From Pluralibacter sp. UBA7423 (GTDB taxonomy: Bacteria > Pseudomonadota > Gammaproteobacteria > Enterobacterales > Enterobacteriaceae), in the NCBI GenBank assembly GCA_002470465.1, contig DKMD01000035.1, positions 35,717 to 99,716 on the forward strand: 64,000 nt of DNA, given 5' to 3'. Below the pieces are notes generated by a model. It did not search any database and was not told the origin of the DNA. It saw nothing but the letters and a program-made list of their open reading frames with translations. Positions 28,301-39,648 of this stretch are shown one piece after another (position 1 is the stretch's first letter; each line of letters begins with the position of its first letter). Position numbers and translations under genes: made by a program.

Positions 28301-29139
28301 AACGTTATCTCCTCATGGCGCTGGTGCTGCTGCTTGCAGGTTGCTCCAGTGAAAGGGAACTGAGTCGCCAGGGGTTGATCAGCAAACCGGGCTATCTGCT
28401 CGATACTAACCACCCGGCGCCGAATGCGTACCCTCGAATCAAAATGCTGGTGATCCACTACACCGCCGGTGATTTCGACAATTCTCTGGTTACGCTCACG
28501 GGAAGGGACGTCAGTGCACATTATCTGATCCCTGAAACCCCGCCGCTGCGTAAAGGTAAGCCGCTAATCTGGCAGCTGGTGCCGGAACAGGATCTGGCCT
28601 GGCATGCGGGCGTCAGTTTCTGGCGTGGTGCCACGCGCATTAATGACACCTCGATTGGCATCGAACTGGAAAATCACGGCTGGCAGAAAACGGCGGGCGT
28701 AAAAAGCTATTCGCCGTTTGCCGCCACGCAAATCGACGCCCTGATCCCGCTGGCGAAGGACATCATTTCGCGCTACAAGATTGAGCCGCAAAACGTGGTG
28801 GCCCATGCGGATATTGCTCCGCAGCGTAAAGAGGATCCTGGCCCTGAATTTCCGTGGCGGGAGCTGGCACAGCAGGGGATCGGTGCGTGGCCGGATGCTG
28901 ACCGGGTAGGATTTTACCTGAACGGACGTGCGCCATCGCAACCGGTTGAGATGCATTCGGTACTCGATTTACTGGCGCGATACGGCTATGAGGTGACGCC
29001 GGGAATGACATGGCAGCAGCAAAAAAGGGTCGTCGCAGCGTTTCAGATGCATTTCCGCCCCTCGCGCTGGGATGGCACGGCGGATGCAGAAACGCAGTCT
29101 ATCGCCGAGGCGCTGCTGGAGAAATACGGGCAGGGTTAA
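28297..29139 (+). CDS. amiD: AmiD, outer-membrane lipoprotein N-acetylmuramyl-L-alanine amidase
   Basis: A 280-residue lipoprotein (lipobox LLAGC, Cys16) with an Amidase_2 zinc domain. Ligand His is in VIHYTAGD, with further ligands near [18 protein letters not shown], and a C-terminal peptidoglycan-binding domain (about residues 205-275). It cleaves between muramic or anhydromuramic acid and L-Ala during wall turnover. Slightly longer than E. coli AmiD (276). Coupled to ybjQ; convergent with ybjS, the stops overlapping by four bases. Confidence 0.94.
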   Translation: MKRYLLMALVLLLAGCSSERELSRQGLISKPGYLLDTNHPAPNAYPRIKMLVIHYTAGDFDNSLVTLTGRDVSAHYLIPETPPLRKGKPLIWQLVPEQDLAWHAGVSFWRGATRINDTSIGIELENHGWQKTAGVKSYSPFAATQIDALIPLAKDIISRYKIEPQNVVAHADIAPQRKEDPGPEFPWRELAQQGIGAWPDADRVGFYLNGRAPSQPVEMHSVLDLLARYGYEVTPGMTWQQQKRVVAAFQMHFRPSRWDGTADAETQSIAEALLEKYGQG

Positions 29140-30149
29140 CGCGGCAGCTTGCCGTGGTCTTTCAGCCAGTGTGCCGTCCGGGTGATGCCCTCATCCAGCG
29201 TCACAATCGGCTGATAGCCGAGCTCCCGTTCCGCGCGGCTGATGTCGAGGGTGAAATCAAAATTCAGCTTCGACACGCCGTAATGGGTGAAAGAGGGCTC
29301 TTTTGCCGCTTTATTGCCGAAGCGCTCCATGCTGCGGGCCACCATGTCCAGCATCGGATACGGCACCGAGCGGATGCGACAGTGAATATCCAGCTCGTCG
29401 ATAAGTTTTTGCACGATGCTTTTCAGGCTGCGGGGTTCGCCGTTGGTGATGTTGTAGACGCGCCCTGACGGCAGGGAATCACAAACCGGCTGGCTGGCGA
29501 GCCACATGGCATGAACGGCGTTTTCGTAATAGGTCATGTCGACCTGTGCCGTGCCGCCGCGCGGCAGCAGCACGCTGCCGTAGTGGTGCATCATCTGTGC
29601 CAGGCGCGGAATAAACACTTTATCGTGCGGGCCGAACAGGCTTTGCGGGCGCAGGACGGTAAACCGTGTGTTTGGGTTGGCCTGCGCCAGCAGATTGATC
29701 ACCTCTTCGCCTGCCGCTTTACTGCGGGCAAATTCGTTGGCGAAGCGGTTGGGGCGGAACTCTTCTTTGATGTCGCGACGGTGATGATAGTCGAAATAGA
29801 GCGACGGCGAAGAGATATGCACGAAGTTGCGCACGCCCCAGGCAACGGCCCATTCGCCAAGGCGACGGGTGGCGCGCACGTTTGCCAGATCGAACGCTTC
29901 CTGAGTGCCCCACGGCGAGGTAAAGCTGGAACAGTGCCACAGCGTGTCGACGCCAGCGAGCATCACTTTCGCCTGGGAGGATACCAGTTCGGTCAGATCA
30001 GCATGGACGAACTCGGCGCCCATTTTTTCCAGCAGGCGTCCCATCGCTTCATTGCGACCGGTTGCTCTGACGCTGATGCCTTTACGGCGCAGATATTCCA
30101 CCGCATTGCGGCCTAAACCGCTGGTGGCCCCGGTGACCAGTACCTTCAT
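29136..30149 (-). CDS. ybjS: YbjS, extended SDR-type NAD(P)-binding epimerase-like protein
   Basis: A 337-residue extended SDR, E. coli length. The cofactor motif is GATSGLGRN at residues 7-15, and the active site has Ser in [12 protein letters not shown] with Tyr at the usual distance. Substrate unknown. Possibly sugar-nucleotide or steroid-like by family. Downstream of ybjT and probably the end of a poxB-ltaE-ybjT-ybjS transcript. Confidence 0.9.
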   Translation of the reverse strand: MKVLVTGATSGLGRNAVEYLRRKGISVRATGRNEAMGRLLEKMGAEFVHADLTELVSSQAKVMLAGVDTLWHCSSFTSPWGTQEAFDLANVRATRRLGEWAVAWGVRNFVHISSPSLYFDYHHRRDIKEEFRPNRFANEFARSKAAGEEVINLLAQANPNTRFTVLRPQSLFGPHDKVFIPRLAQMMHHYGSVLLPRGGTAQVDMTYYENAVHAMWLASQPVCDSLPSGRVYNITNGEPRSLKSIVQKLIDELDIHCRIRSVPYPMLDMVARSMERFGNKAAKEPSFTHYGVSKLNFDFTLDISRAERELGYQPIVTLDEGITRTAHWLKDHGKLPR

Positions 30150-30236
30150 ATCAATCCACTGTGTCTGAAAAGAATTTCGTGCGCATTTTTCCGTGAATTA
30201 CGCTGACTTGCAATGAGAAACTACGAATAAAAACGC

Positions 30237-31679
30237 TCAATTCGCGGTTTCTCGCGTGATTTCTTCGGCAAGCTTCGCCATGCGCTTTGCCATGCCCCGA
30301 AAAATGAACAAATGCGCCGGGATCATCAGCAGCCAATAGAACAAGCCTGGCATACCGTGCGGATGCCACCAGGCCCGAACGTCGATTTCACGATGGTCGC
30401 CTTTATCTTTCATGCTGAAGGTGAGTCGCCCAAGCCCCGGAGCCTTCATGCCAAACAGCAATGAGAGCTGCTTTTGCGGCTCGACGATAATCACCTTCCA
30501 GCTGTCGACCGCATCGCCGGTTGCAAGCATTGCATGTTCAGGACGGCCTTTGGCGAGCTTGTGCCCGATCAGCCTGTCCATGCCCGCGCGAATGTCCCAC
30601 AAAATATTGCCAAAGAAATAACGCTCTTTGCCGCCGAGCTGGTTGGCCACCTGCCACAGTGCGTCGAGGCTGGCGGAGGTGCAGACGGTGCAGCCCGCCT
30701 GCTTCGGAAAATACCCATATTCGGGGCGCCAGCGGGCAAAGGCCTGAGCGTCATAGCCCCAGTCGCTGGAGTTCATCAGTTGCTCTTCTTCCTTCAGCGT
30801 ACGCCTGACGGCCTCATCGAAAGAGATCAAATCCTGCGGGATCAGCGTGCGTAGTTCGCGATCGTCCGCCAGCAGGTCGTGCTTTAAGCCCTGGATCAGC
30901 GCTTTGGCGGTGGTCGGCGGTACGGAGGTGATGACGTTCAAAAACCACACTGAAATCCAGCTGGTGGGGAAGGGGATGGGGATCAGCGGACGATGGCGGC
31001 CGCTGATGCGCATAAAGTGCTCGAACTGTTCCTGATAACTCAGTACTTCCGGCCCGGCGGCCTCCAGCACGCGATGCTGCTGTGCCGGATGATTCAGTAA
31101 TTCCACCAGGTAGACGAGCAAATTTTCCAGAGCGATGGGCGTGGTGCGTGAACGCACCCAGCGCGGCGGCGTCAGCACCGGCAGGTTATACACCATATCG
31201 CGCATGACCTCGAACGCTGCGGAGCCTGCGCCGACGATGATACCGGCGCGCAGTTCGGTTACCGGAATGCTTGCTTCACGCAACAGATCGCCTGTTATCT
31301 GGCGGGCGCGCAGGTGATCGGACTGTTTATGCTCTGGGGCCTGGAGCGAGCTAAGGAAGATAATTTGCTTCACCGGCTGTTGGCGCAGGGCATCGCGGAC
31401 GTTGAGTGCGACCTGCCGTTCATGAGCGATAAAATTGCCGCCTTCGCCCATGCCGTGAACCAGAAAATAGACCGTGTCCACGCCTTCAAGCAGCGCGGGC
31501 AGCTCCTTAGGCCAGTTCAGATCCACGTGATGACAGCTGACGCCGGGCAGCGCCAGCTTTTGCAGCCTTTCCGTGTTACGTGCCGCAGCGCGCACGGTAA
31601 AACCACGCGCGCTCAGTTCGGTGACCAGATGCTGGCCAATATAGCCGCTGGCGCCAAGCACCAGAATGGTTTGCGGCAC
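30237..31679 (-). CDS. ybjT: YbjT, atypical SDR with C-terminal DUF2867
   Basis: A 480-residue protein (E. coli 476). The N-terminal Rossmann domain starts [14 protein letters not shown] with the glycine loop at about residues 8-14. The C-terminal half carries the DUF2867 domain ([22 protein letters not shown]) and a hydrophobic stretch near the end ([16 protein letters not shown]). Function unknown. It starts nine bases after ltaE, so it is in that operon. Confidence 0.9.
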   Translation of the reverse strand: MPQTILVLGASGYIGQHLVTELSARGFTVRAAARNTERLQKLALPGVSCHHVDLNWPKELPALLEGVDTVYFLVHGMGEGGNFIAHERQVALNVRDALRQQPVKQIIFLSSLQAPEHKQSDHLRARQITGDLLREASIPVTELRAGIIVGAGSAAFEVMRDMVYNLPVLTPPRWVRSRTTPIALENLLVYLVELLNHPAQQHRVLEAAGPEVLSYQEQFEHFMRISGRHRPLIPIPFPTSWISVWFLNVITSVPPTTAKALIQGLKHDLLADDRELRTLIPQDLISFDEAVRRTLKEEEQLMNSSDWGYDAQAFARWRPEYGYFPKQAGCTVCTSASLDALWQVANQLGGKERYFFGNILWDIRAGMDRLIGHKLAKGRPEHAMLATGDAVDSWKVIIVEPQKQLSLLFGMKAPGLGRLTFSMKDKGDHREIDVRAWWHPHGMPGLFYWLLMIPAHLFIFRGMAKRMAKLAEEITRETAN

Positions 31680-31688
31680 GTTATATCC

Positions 31689-32690
31689 TTATTTATTCAA
31701 AAATGATTGCCATTGGCGAACGACTTCCGTCAGCTGTTCGCGGTTGACGTCCAGATGCATCACTAAACGCACAATGGGCGAGGCGTTGATCAGCACGCCG
31801 TTTGCCTTCAGGTGTTCACCCAGCGCTGCTGCGTTTTCTTCACCGACGCGCACGAAGAGCATGTTGGTGTCGTGACGCATCACGTCAGCGCCGATCTCTT
31901 TCAGCTGGGCCGCCATCCACGCCGCGTTGTCGTGATCGTCCTTCAGGCGCTGAACGTTGTTTTTCAGCGCGTACAGGCCTGCCGCCGCCAGAATGCCCGC
32001 CTGGCGCATGCCGCCACCGGTCATTTTGCGCCAGCGATTCGCGCGCCTGATGTATTCCTCGCTGCCGACCAGCAGCGAACCGACCGGCGTGCCGAGGCCT
32101 TTAGAAAGGCAAATCGTGAAGGAGTCGCAATACTGCGCGATCTCTTTCAGCTCGCAGCCATATTCCACGACGGCGTTAAAGATGCGTGCGCCGTCAACGT
32201 GCAGGCCCAGCTTGCGCTCGCGGGTAAATTCCCAGGCTTCTTTCAGGTATTCGCGCGGCAGGACTTTACCGTTGTGGGTATTTTCGAGGCTCAGAAGTTT
32301 GGTTCGGGCGAAGTGAATGTCGTCGGCTTTGATTTTAGCGGCGACCTTATCAAGCGGCAGCGTGGCATCCGCAGCGGCATCAATCGGCTGCGGCTGAATA
32401 CTGCCGAGCACCGCGGCGCCGCCCGCTTCGTAGAGATAGTTATGCGCGCCCTGACCGACGATATACTCTTCGCCACGTTCGCAATGGGAGAGCAGCGCCA
32501 CCAGGTTCGCCTGGGTGCCGGTTGGCAAAAACAGGGCGGCTTCTTTGCCGCCCAGCTCTGCTGCATAACGCTGCAGCGCATTCACGGTCGGGTCGTCCCC
32601 GTACACGTCATCCCCGACCGGGGCGGCCATCATCTGTTCCAGCATGGCGCGGCTCGGGCGGGTGACGGTATCACTACGTAAATCGATCAC
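31689..32690 (-). CDS. ltaE: LtaE, low-specificity L-threonine aldolase
   Basis: A 333-residue PLP enzyme, E. coli length. The PLP lysine is in [13 protein letters not shown], and [14 protein letters not shown] and [10 protein letters not shown] carry cofactor contacts (Asp of the HVDGA motif). It splits L-threonine and L-allo-threonine to glycine and acetaldehyde. It lies 38 bases after poxB and shares its transcript. Confidence 0.95.
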   Translation of the reverse strand: MIDLRSDTVTRPSRAMLEQMMAAPVGDDVYGDDPTVNALQRYAAELGGKEAALFLPTGTQANLVALLSHCERGEEYIVGQGAHNYLYEAGGAAVLGSIQPQPIDAAADATLPLDKVAAKIKADDIHFARTKLLSLENTHNGKVLPREYLKEAWEFTRERKLGLHVDGARIFNAVVEYGCELKEIAQYCDSFTICLSKGLGTPVGSLLVGSEEYIRRANRWRKMTGGGMRQAGILAAAGLYALKNNVQRLKDDHDNAAWMAAQLKEIGADVMRHDTNMLFVRVGEENAAALGEHLKANGVLINASPIVRLVMHLDVNREQLTEVVRQWQSFLNK

Positions 32691-32728
32691 GGCATTTCCT
32701 TTTTTGCATCAGGGGTATGCCTCTCTTT

Positions 32729-34447
32729 TTACCTGAGCCAGTTGGTTTTCGCCAGTTCGATTACCTCATCGCCGCGTCCGCTGATGATGGCGCGCAGCAT
32801 ATACAGGCTGAAACCTTTGGCCTGCTCAAGCTTAATTTGTGGCGGAATGGCGAGTTCATCTTTTGCCACCACCACGTCCACCAGCGCAGGGCCGTCATGG
32901 CTGAATGCCTGCTGTAGCGCTTCGTCGAGATCGGCGGACTTCTCCACGCGAATCCCTTTGATGCCGCAGGCTTCGGCAATGTTGGCGAAGTTGGTGTCAT
33001 GCAGATCGGTGCCATCGGTCAGATAGCCACCGGCTTTCATCTCCATTGCCACAAAGCCGAGTACGCTGTTGTTAAAGACCACGATTTTAAGCGGCAGCTT
33101 CATCTGTGCCACGGAGAGAAAATCGCCCATTAACATGCTGAAGCCACCGTCGCCGCACATGGCCACGACCTGGCGATCGGGAAAAGTAGCTTTAGCACCC
33201 AGCGCCTGCGGCATGGCATTTGCCATTGAGCCGTGGTTAAACGAGCCGAGCAGCCGCCGCTTGCCGTTCATTTTCAGATAGCGAGCCGCCCATACGGTCG
33301 GCGTGCCGACATCGCAGGTAAAGATGGCATCGTCGTTTGCAAAGTGGCTAATCTGCTGCGCCAGATACTGCGGGTGAATGGCTTTGTCGCTAGGTTTGGC
33401 TAAGTCATCCAGCCCTTTGCGCGCCTCACGGTAGTGCTCCAGCGCCTTGTCGAGGAATGCCCGGTCGGTTTTTTCTTCCAGCAGCGGCGTCAGGGCCGCA
33501 AGCGTTGCCTTAATGTCGCCGACGAGCGCCATATCGACTTTGCTGTGCGCGCCGATGCTGGCGGGGTCAATGTCTATCTGAATGATTTTGGCATCGGCCG
33601 GGTAGAAGGGTCGGTACGGGAAGCGAGTGCCGAGCAGCACCAGCGTGTCGGCATTCATCATGGCGTGAAAACCTGAAGAAAATCCGATAAGCCCGGTCAT
33701 GCCCACGTCATAGGGGTTGTCGTATTCTACGTGCTCTTTGCCGCGCATGGCATGGACGATCGGCGACTTCAGCTTTCCGGCGAATTCAAGTAACTCTTTA
33801 TGCGCACCGGCACAACCGCTGCCGCACAGCAGGGTGATATTGCTGGAGTAGCGCAGCAGCTGTGCCAGCTTGCGCAGTTCTTCCATTTCCGGCACCACGA
33901 TGGGCTGCGGAGCATGATACCAGTGGGTGCTGGCGTTCTCTGGCGTGGGTTTCAGCGCTACGTCACCCGGCAGGACGACCACGGAAACGCCACGTTTCAG
34001 CACCGCCTCACGCAAGGCTCGTGCAAGTACCTGAGGGATCTGTTCCGGCGAAGAAACCAGTTCGCAGTAGTGGCTGCATTCGCGGAACAGCTCCTGCGGA
34101 TGGGTCTCCTGAAAATACCCGCTGCCGATTTCGCTCGACGGAATGTGGGCGGCAATCGCCAGCACCGGGACGTTGTTGCGGTGGCAGTCGAACAGGCCGT
34201 TAATCAGGTGCAAGTTCCCTGGCCCGCATGAGCCCGCACAGACCGCCAGCTCGCCGGTTAACTGGGCTTCGGCGCCCGCCGCGAATGCGGCGACTTCCTC
34301 GTGGCGCGTCGGCATCCACTCAATGGTGCCCATTTTGTTCAGGCTGTCGCTGAGCCCGTTAAGGGAGTCACCCGTGACGCCCCAGATTCGTTTCACCCCG
34401 GCTTGTTCAAGCGTTTTCGCAATATAAGCAGCAACCGTTTGTTTCAT
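32729..34447 (-). CDS. poxB: PoxB, pyruvate dehydrogenase (quinone)
   Basis: A 572-residue ThDP- and FAD-dependent enzyme, E. coli length. The catalytic Glu is in [17 protein letters not shown], the ThDP motif is [17 protein letters not shown] with NNS, and the C-terminal 25 residues form the amphipathic lipid-binding tail. It makes acetate and CO2 from pyruvate and passes electrons to ubiquinone at the membrane. In E. coli it is induced by RpoS in stationary phase. A strong AAGGAGAAGG ribosome site precedes the ATG. Confidence 0.96.
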   Translation of the reverse strand: MKQTVAAYIAKTLEQAGVKRIWGVTGDSLNGLSDSLNKMGTIEWMPTRHEEVAAFAAGAEAQLTGELAVCAGSCGPGNLHLINGLFDCHRNNVPVLAIAAHIPSSEIGSGYFQETHPQELFRECSHYCELVSSPEQIPQVLARALREAVLKRGVSVVVLPGDVALKPTPENASTHWYHAPQPIVVPEMEELRKLAQLLRYSSNITLLCGSGCAGAHKELLEFAGKLKSPIVHAMRGKEHVEYDNPYDVGMTGLIGFSSGFHAMMNADTLVLLGTRFPYRPFYPADAKIIQIDIDPASIGAHSKVDMALVGDIKATLAALTPLLEEKTDRAFLDKALEHYREARKGLDDLAKPSDKAIHPQYLAQQISHFANDDAIFTCDVGTPTVWAARYLKMNGKRRLLGSFNHGSMANAMPQALGAKATFPDRQVVAMCGDGGFSMLMGDFLSVAQMKLPLKIVVFNNSVLGFVAMEMKAGGYLTDGTDLHDTNFANIAEACGIKGIRVEKSADLDEALQQAFSHDGPALVDVVVAKDELAIPPQIKLEQAKGFSLYMLRAIISGRGDEVIELAKTNWLR

Positions 34448-34599
34448 GGTTTTCCTTCTCCTTTTTGTGATACCGCTTACAAGCTTAGATGAAACTCACT
34501 GGCGTGCGCGACAAAATCCCCTTATTTTCAGCAGGTTTATTTGTTCGATTCTTCAGCATAGGCTGGTTTGGGTACAGGGAAAATAAGGAATAAGGTCAA

Positions 34600-35034
34600 A
34601 TGGTTAAATCATTGTTAATGGATAGCCGCCGTTCTGCGGCGAAAGACGATTTTGGCAGGTTGCTGCTGCGTCTGGCGGTTGGCGGGTTAATGCTGTTTCA
34701 CGGTCTGCATAAGCTTTTTCATGGCGTTAACGGCATCAGCAGTATGCTGGTAGCAAAAGGGCTGCCGGGGTTTATTGCCTACGGCGTGCTGGTGGGGGAA
34801 GTGATTGCGCCGTGCCTTATCATTCTTGGCATTCTGACCCGACCTTGTGCACTTGTGCTGGCGTTGACGATGGTGGTGGCGTGGCTGATGGTGGGGACCG
34901 GCCAGACCTTCGCGCTTGATGCGGTGGGGGCGTGGGCCATTGAAAGCCTGGTGTTTTATTTCGTAGCGGCGTTGGCTATTGCCTGTCTGGGGGCAGGGCG
35001 CTATGCGCTGGGAAGTCAGTCAAAATGGAATTAA
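34600..35034 (+). CDS. DoxX-family membrane protein
   Basis: A 144-residue protein with four membrane helices. DoxX features: RLAVGGLMLFHGLHKLFHG in helix 1, GEVIAPCLIILGILTRPCAL in the middle, and FALDAVGAWAIESLVFY. DoxX proteins are quinone- or thiol-redox-associated membrane proteins; this subgroup has no known reaction. It is divergent from poxB and has its own terminator. E. coli K-12 has no gene at this position. Start at ATG 34600; a second ATG six codons on is possible. Confidence 0.85.
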   Translation: MVKSLLMDSRRSAAKDDFGRLLLRLAVGGLMLFHGLHKLFHGVNGISSMLVAKGLPGFIAYGVLVGEVIAPCLIILGILTRPCALVLALTMVVAWLMVGTGQTFALDAVGAWAIESLVFYFVAALAIACLGAGRYALGSQSKWN

Positions 35035-35071
35035 AAATCTCCCGGGGCCAGGGTGACCTCGGGAGATTTTT
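35035..35071. terminator. Bidirectional terminator after the DoxX gene
   Basis: Perfect 10-base arms AAATCTCCCG/CGGGAGATTT with A and T runs on the two sides. It starts right at the DoxX stop codon. It can also stop transcripts from hcr on the minus strand. Confidence 0.85.
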
Positions 35072-35148
35072 GCCGGGTGGCGCTGCGCTAACCCGGTCTA
35101 CGGTTCAGGATGTTGTAGGCTTTGCAAACGCAGTACCGCCGGGCATTT
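35072..35148. repeat. REP/BIME repeat downstream of hcr
   Basis: GC-rich units gccgggtggcgctgcgc and accgccgggc in opposite orientation lie in the convergent gap between the DoxX gene and hcr. Confidence 0.7.
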
Positions 35149-35151
35149 TCC

Positions 35152-36120
35152 TCAGGCCAGCACCAAATCACCCTGAGGATGGCAGGAGCAGGCCAGCACA
35201 TAGCCCTGCTTCTGCTCTTCATCCGTCAGCGTCATAGTGCTGGTGACGCTGTACTCACCGCTGACCACGCGGGTTTTGCAGCTTCCGCACACGCCAGCGC
35301 GACAGGCGGCATTCACCGGTACTTTATTGCTTTCCAGCGCCTCCAGCAGCGTGGTGCCGACCGGAGCATAAAACTCCTTCGCCGGTTGCAGTTTGGTGAA
35401 TTTCAGGCCGCTGGTCGCCGCTTCGGCAACGGGTGTGAAGAATTTCTCTTTGTAGAAATGCGTCACGCCAAGCGCCTTCACGTGCTCTTCCACCCAGTCC
35501 ATATAGGGCGCAGGGCCGCAGGTCATTACCGTACGGGCAGCCAGATCCGGCACGCATTCCAGCAGTGAAGTGGTCAGGCGACCCGCCACAAAACCGTGAG
35601 TGGCATTGTTTTCCGCCACCAGAGTGACCGGATAGTTACGCCACTCATCGGCAAAAATGACGTCTTCTGGCGAACGAACGCTAAAAATGACCTGCACATC
35701 GGCTTCAGGACGGTTTTTTGCCAGCCAGCGACGCATTGACATCACCGGCGTCACACCGCAACCCGCCGCGAGCAACAGCAGCTTGTCAGCAGGTTTATCG
35801 TCGCAGATAAACTCACCCTGCGCGTCGGAGAGCCACAAATAGTCACCGCGCTTAACGTCGCGGGTTAACCATTCCGATCCCTGACCGTCGGCAATTCGGC
35901 GAACGGTCAGCGTAATATATTCGCTCACGCCCGGCGTGGAGGAGATCGTGTAGGCACGCAGCGTTTCGGCTGAATTGCGGATGCTCACCAGCGCATACTG
36001 CCCCGCGCGATACGGGTAATAGTCATGGCAGAGCAGGGAGAGGGTCCACACATCCGGCGTTTCCTGCTGGATGTGGTGCACCTGCATCCGCCATTTGCAT
36101 TGAGAAGTTGGCATCGTCAT
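35152..36120 (-). CDS. hcr: Hcr, NADH oxidoreductase for the hybrid-cluster protein
   Basis: A 322-residue protein, E. coli length. N-terminal FAD domain with RAYTISSTPG, NAD domain with LLAAGCGVTPVMSM, and C-terminal 2Fe-2S ferredoxin domain with the Cys motif CRAGVCGSC and a later Cys in ACSCHPQG. It passes electrons from NADH to Hcp. The start MTMPTSQ matches E. coli; 23 further upstream codons overlap the end of hcp and are rejected. It follows hcp after 10 bases. Confidence 0.95.
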   Translation of the reverse strand: MTMPTSQCKWRMQVHHIQQETPDVWTLSLLCHDYYPYRAGQYALVSIRNSAETLRAYTISSTPGVSEYITLTVRRIADGQGSEWLTRDVKRGDYLWLSDAQGEFICDDKPADKLLLLAAGCGVTPVMSMRRWLAKNRPEADVQVIFSVRSPEDVIFADEWRNYPVTLVAENNATHGFVAGRLTTSLLECVPDLAARTVMTCGPAPYMDWVEEHVKALGVTHFYKEKFFTPVAEAATSGLKFTKLQPAKEFYAPVGTTLLEALESNKVPVNAACRAGVCGSCKTRVVSGEYSVTSTMTLTDEEQKQGYVLACSCHPQGDLVLA

Positions 36121-36130
36121 GATTTTCTCC

Positions 36131-37783
36131 TCAGGCGCACAGCATCTGCTGCAGATCCTGTTCAACGGTTGTGATTGAGCGCAGACCAAATTTCTCGTTC
36201 AGCACCGCGAGTAGATCCGGGGTCAGGAAGCCCGGTGCGGTTGGCCCGGTAACGATGTTTTTCACGCCGAGGGACAGCAGCGTCAGCAGGATCACAATCG
36301 CCTTCTGTTCAAACCAGGAAAGCACCAGCGACAGCGGCAGATCGTTCACGCCGCAGCCCAGTTTTTCGGCCAGCGTGACCGCCAGAATGATGGCTGAGTA
36401 TGCGTCGTTACACTGTCCGGCATCCACCAGACGCGGCAGGCCTTCGATATCCCCGAAGTCCAGCTTGTTGAAGCGGTATTTGCCGCAGGCGAGCGTCAGC
36501 ACCATGCAGTCGTCAGGGACGCTGGTGGCGAAGTCGGTGAAGTAGCTACGTTCGGTGCGTTCGCCGTCACAGCCGCCGACGAGGAAGATGTGACGAAGTT
36601 TTTCGCGGCTGACGAGGTCAATCAGCGTGTCAGCGGCGCCCAGCAGGGTCTGACGACCAAAGCCGACGGTGATCAGGTGTTCGATTTCATCGTACGGGAA
36701 GCCCGCCAGCTGTTGAGCCTGTTCGATAACCGGGGTGAAGTCATCGCCTTCGAGGTGGCTGACGTTTGGCCAGCCGACAATGCTGCGGGTCCAGATACGG
36801 TTGTCATACTCGCCGACGGTCGGGTCGATGATGCAGTTAGACGTCATCACCACCGGGCCAGGGAAGCGGGCGAACTCAACCTGCTGGTTCTGCCAGCCGC
36901 TGCCGTAGTTACCGACCAGGTGTTTGAATTTACGCAGCTCCGGGTAACCGTGCGCAGGCAGCATTTCACCGTGGGTATAGACGTTAACGCCGGTGCCTTC
37001 GGTTTGCTGCAGCAGGTTGTAGAGATCTTTCAGGTCGTGGCCGGAAATCAGAATCGCTTTGCCGGCGACCGCTTTGACGTTGACCTGGGTTGGCGTCGGG
37101 TGGCCATAGGCGGTGGTTTCACCGGCGTCCAGAATGCTCATCACCTTGAAGTTCATCTGACCGATTTCCATGGAGCACTCGAGCAGCGCATTCATGTCCG
37201 CAGGCCAGGTGCCAAGCCAGGCCATAATTTTATGGTACTGGGCGTAGATATCGTTGTCGTACTGGCCAAGCACGTGGGCGTGTTCCATATACGCCGCCGC
37301 CCCTTTCAGCCCATACAGGCACAGCAGGCGCAGGCCGAGAATGTTCTCGCCAATCGCCGCTTTGTCTTTGTTCGGGGTGAACATCTCTGCCTGACGCTGT
37401 AAATCACCGAGATCGTCGCTCACCAGCTGTAAATCAGCCATCGGGTTATCTACTGCTGCGCTGGCGTCTTTTGCCAGGCTCTGTGCTTTAAGCATTTCGC
37501 GCAGGGCGATGGCTTCGCGGGCGTAGCCGACGATGCGCGGGGAGTCGAAGTTGACGTTTGTCAGGGTAGAGAAGAAGGCGCGTGGGGCGAAGCTATCAAC
37601 GTCATGGCTGACAATGCCGTATTCGCGGGCTTTTACGGCCCAGGCAGATAAGCCCTGCAGCGTAGCAATCAGCAGATCCTGAAGGTCAGAAGTTTGCGCC
37701 GTTTTACCGCACATCCCCTGCGCGTAAGCACAGCCGTTGCCTGCCGGAGTACGAATCGTTTGTTCACATTGCACACAGAACAT
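36131..37783 (-). CDS. hcp: Hcp, hybrid-cluster protein (hydroxylamine/NO reductase)
   Basis: A 550-residue protein, E. coli length, unrelated to the T6SS hcp. The N-terminal Cys3, Cys6, Cys18 and Cys25 hold an Fe-S cluster; later Cys and His residues (for example in [21 protein letters not shown] and CGKYRFNK) hold the hybrid Fe-S-O cluster. It reduces nitric oxide, and in vitro hydroxylamine, with Hcr under anaerobic nitrosative stress. The ATG at 37783 starts MFCVQCEQ; the GTG six bases earlier is less likely. Confidence 0.96.
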   Translation of the reverse strand: MFCVQCEQTIRTPAGNGCAYAQGMCGKTAQTSDLQDLLIATLQGLSAWAVKAREYGIVSHDVDSFAPRAFFSTLTNVNFDSPRIVGYAREAIALREMLKAQSLAKDASAAVDNPMADLQLVSDDLGDLQRQAEMFTPNKDKAAIGENILGLRLLCLYGLKGAAAYMEHAHVLGQYDNDIYAQYHKIMAWLGTWPADMNALLECSMEIGQMNFKVMSILDAGETTAYGHPTPTQVNVKAVAGKAILISGHDLKDLYNLLQQTEGTGVNVYTHGEMLPAHGYPELRKFKHLVGNYGSGWQNQQVEFARFPGPVVMTSNCIIDPTVGEYDNRIWTRSIVGWPNVSHLEGDDFTPVIEQAQQLAGFPYDEIEHLITVGFGRQTLLGAADTLIDLVSREKLRHIFLVGGCDGERTERSYFTDFATSVPDDCMVLTLACGKYRFNKLDFGDIEGLPRLVDAGQCNDAYSAIILAVTLAEKLGCGVNDLPLSLVLSWFEQKAIVILLTLLSLGVKNIVTGPTAPGFLTPDLLAVLNEKFGLRSITTVEQDLQQMLCA

Positions 37784-37797
37784 GGTCACACCTTTTA

Positions 37798-37820
37798 AAG
37801 TTATATTTAATATACATGTT
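37798..37820. promoter_or_regulatory. NsrR-like operator upstream of hcp-hcr
   Basis: AAGTTATATTT, one base and ATATACATGTT: imperfect dyad of 23 bases that resembles the NsrR consensus (AAGATGYATTT twice, inverted). It sits just before the hcp start codon. In E. coli hcp-hcr is repressed by NsrR and activated by FNR. Confidence 0.6.
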
Positions 37821-37926
37821 TAAGGGTAAGCCTGTGACGGAACGCTGAAAAGGGAATTGTCGGATAAATGACAGGGAGATTGATTTAACGCAATTTTGGC
37901 GGCACGGGCGTACCGCCATCGGAGTA

Positions 37927-38826
37927 TTACGCGGAGAAAAATGCCATCAGCAGCGGCACCAGCAGGCTCAGAATAAAGCCGTGAACGATGGCTGCCGGAA
38001 CGATTTCCACGCCGCCGGAACGCTGTAATACCGGCAGAGTGAAGTCCATCGAGGTGGCACCGCACAGGCCCAGAGCGCTGGAACGGTGGCGCAGTACAAG
38101 ACCGGGAATTAACATAATTGCAATTAGCTCGCGCGCCAGATCGTTAAAGAAGGCCGCGCTGCCGATGACCGGACCAAAGGATTCGGTGAGTAAAATACCG
38201 GAAAGAGAGTACCAGCCAAACCCTGAAGCCATAGCCAGACCTGTTTTTAGCGGCAGATCGAGAATAAAGGCATTAATGACGCCGCCGGCCATTGAGCTGG
38301 CAACCACCACTACGGCAACAATCATTCCCCGACGGTTCAGGACAATCTGCTTAAGGGTCATTCCATTATTACGCAGCTGAATGCCGATCAGGAATAACAG
38401 GAAGATTAGCGTATATTCGCTGGCCTCCGTGGCGTGATGCAAAATGGACCATCCGGTGAGCCCCAGTAAAAAACCGAGCAGTACTACGCCGCACAGCTGC
38501 AATGATTCCAGCGCCATTGCAATACGGGAGGGTAATTTCTCCTGGCTATGGTGATGCTGCCAGGGAAGCGTGCGTTCGAGCCACAGCAGGGCAATAATAT
38601 TGCACAGCAGAATAACCACAATGGTGACCGCGGAATAATGAAAAATAGCGAGCAGGTTGCTGGCCAGATTATCCAGAAAGGCAAGGCTGATGCCCATAAA
38701 GAAAAGAATGACGTAAACAATCCAGCTCAGCAGGCGATTAATAAGCCGCAGCGCAGATCGGCTGCGCAGAGGAATCAGATAGCCGGCAATCAGCGGCACA
38801 AGAATAATCAACAATCCCGAAAACAT
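37927..38826 (-). CDS. lysO: LysO (YbjE), L-lysine exporter
   Basis: A 299-residue inner-membrane protein with about eight to nine helices, E. coli length. Family stretches: GISLAFLDNLASNLLAI, ASGFGWYSLSGILLTESFGPVIGSAAFFNDL and LGLCGATSMDFTLPVL with the acidic residues needed for transport. It exports lysine and the toxic analogue thialysine; regulated by ArgR with lysine in E. coli. Monocistronic. Confidence 0.94.
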   Translation of the reverse strand: MFSGLLIILVPLIAGYLIPLRSRSALRLINRLLSWIVYVILFFMGISLAFLDNLASNLLAIFHYSAVTIVVILLCNIIALLWLERTLPWQHHHSQEKLPSRIAMALESLQLCGVVLLGFLLGLTGWSILHHATEASEYTLIFLLFLIGIQLRNNGMTLKQIVLNRRGMIVAVVVVASSMAGGVINAFILDLPLKTGLAMASGFGWYSLSGILLTESFGPVIGSAAFFNDLARELIAIMLIPGLVLRHRSSALGLCGATSMDFTLPVLQRSGGVEIVPAAIVHGFILSLLVPLLMAFFSA

Positions 38827-38910
38827 GAACGACCCGGTCCTTTAGAGTGGCAAAAGCGCTCCTGACACTACCGAAAGCTCGCAAGGGAGTAAAGCCAGCA
38901 GAAAAAAGAA

Positions 38911-38934
38911 AAGGCCCGGCGATTGCCGGACCTT
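38911..38934 (-). terminator. Terminator of aqpZ
   Basis: AAGGTCCGGC, four bases, GCCGGGCCTT (one mismatch) followed on the minus strand by T-rich TTCTTTTTT; 20 bases after the aqpZ stop. Confidence 0.8.
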
Positions 38935-38955
38935 TGCGCATTCTATGGGAGAGGC

Positions 38956-39648
38956 TTATTTTTTCTCAAGCAGAGTGCGGTACAGGACGCCGCCGAGGAT
39001 GCCGCCGATGATTGGCATAACCCAGAAAAGCCACAGCTGCTGCAGCGCCCAGCCGCCCTGGAAGATAGCTACCGCGGTGCTACGTGCCGGGTTAACTGAT
39101 GTATTGGTCACCGGAATGCTGATCAGGTGGATCAGGGTCAGCGCAAGGCCGATAGCAATTGGCGCGAAGCCTGCCGGGGCGAACTTATCGGTGGAACCCA
39201 TGATCACCAGCAGGAAGCCGCAGGTCAGCACGATTTCAATGACGATAGCGGACAGCATAGAGAAGCCGCCAGGTGAATGTTCGCCGTAGCCGTTGGAGGC
39301 GAAGCCGCTTGCTGCCGCGTCGAAGCCGGTTTTACCGCTGGCAATCAGATACAGAATGGCTGCTGCAATAATGCCGCCGACAACCTGTGCCACGATATAA
39401 CCAATAATATCTTTCGCCGGGAAACGACCGCCGGCCCACAGACCTAAAGTAACTGCCGGGTTAAAGTGACCACCGGAAATATGGCCTACCGCATAGGCCA
39501 TGGTCAGTACGGTTAAACCAAATGCCAGCGCGACGCCTGCAAAACCAATCCCTAATTCCGGGAAACCTGCCGCCAGTACGGCGCTACCGCACCCACCAAA
39601 TACAAGCCAGAATGTACCAAAACATTCCGCAGCCAGTTTTCTGAACAT
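38956..39648 (-). CDS. aqpZ: AqpZ, water channel
   Basis: A 230-residue aquaporin with six helices and both pore NPA motifs: [10 protein letters not shown] and [10 protein letters not shown]. The selectivity filter residues Phe, His and Arg are in keeping with a strict water channel. E. coli has 231 residues. The start [11 protein letters not shown] was chosen, as 32 more upstream in-frame codons are unlike the family. Inner membrane. Confidence 0.96.
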   Translation of the reverse strand: MFRKLAAECFGTFWLVFGGCGSAVLAAGFPELGIGFAGVALAFGLTVLTMAYAVGHISGGHFNPAVTLGLWAGGRFPAKDIIGYIVAQVVGGIIAAAILYLIASGKTGFDAAASGFASNGYGEHSPGGFSMLSAIVIEIVLTCGFLLVIMGSTDKFAPAGFAPIAIGLALTLIHLISIPVTNTSVNPARSTAVAIFQGGWALQQLWLFWVMPIIGGILGGVLYRTLLEKK

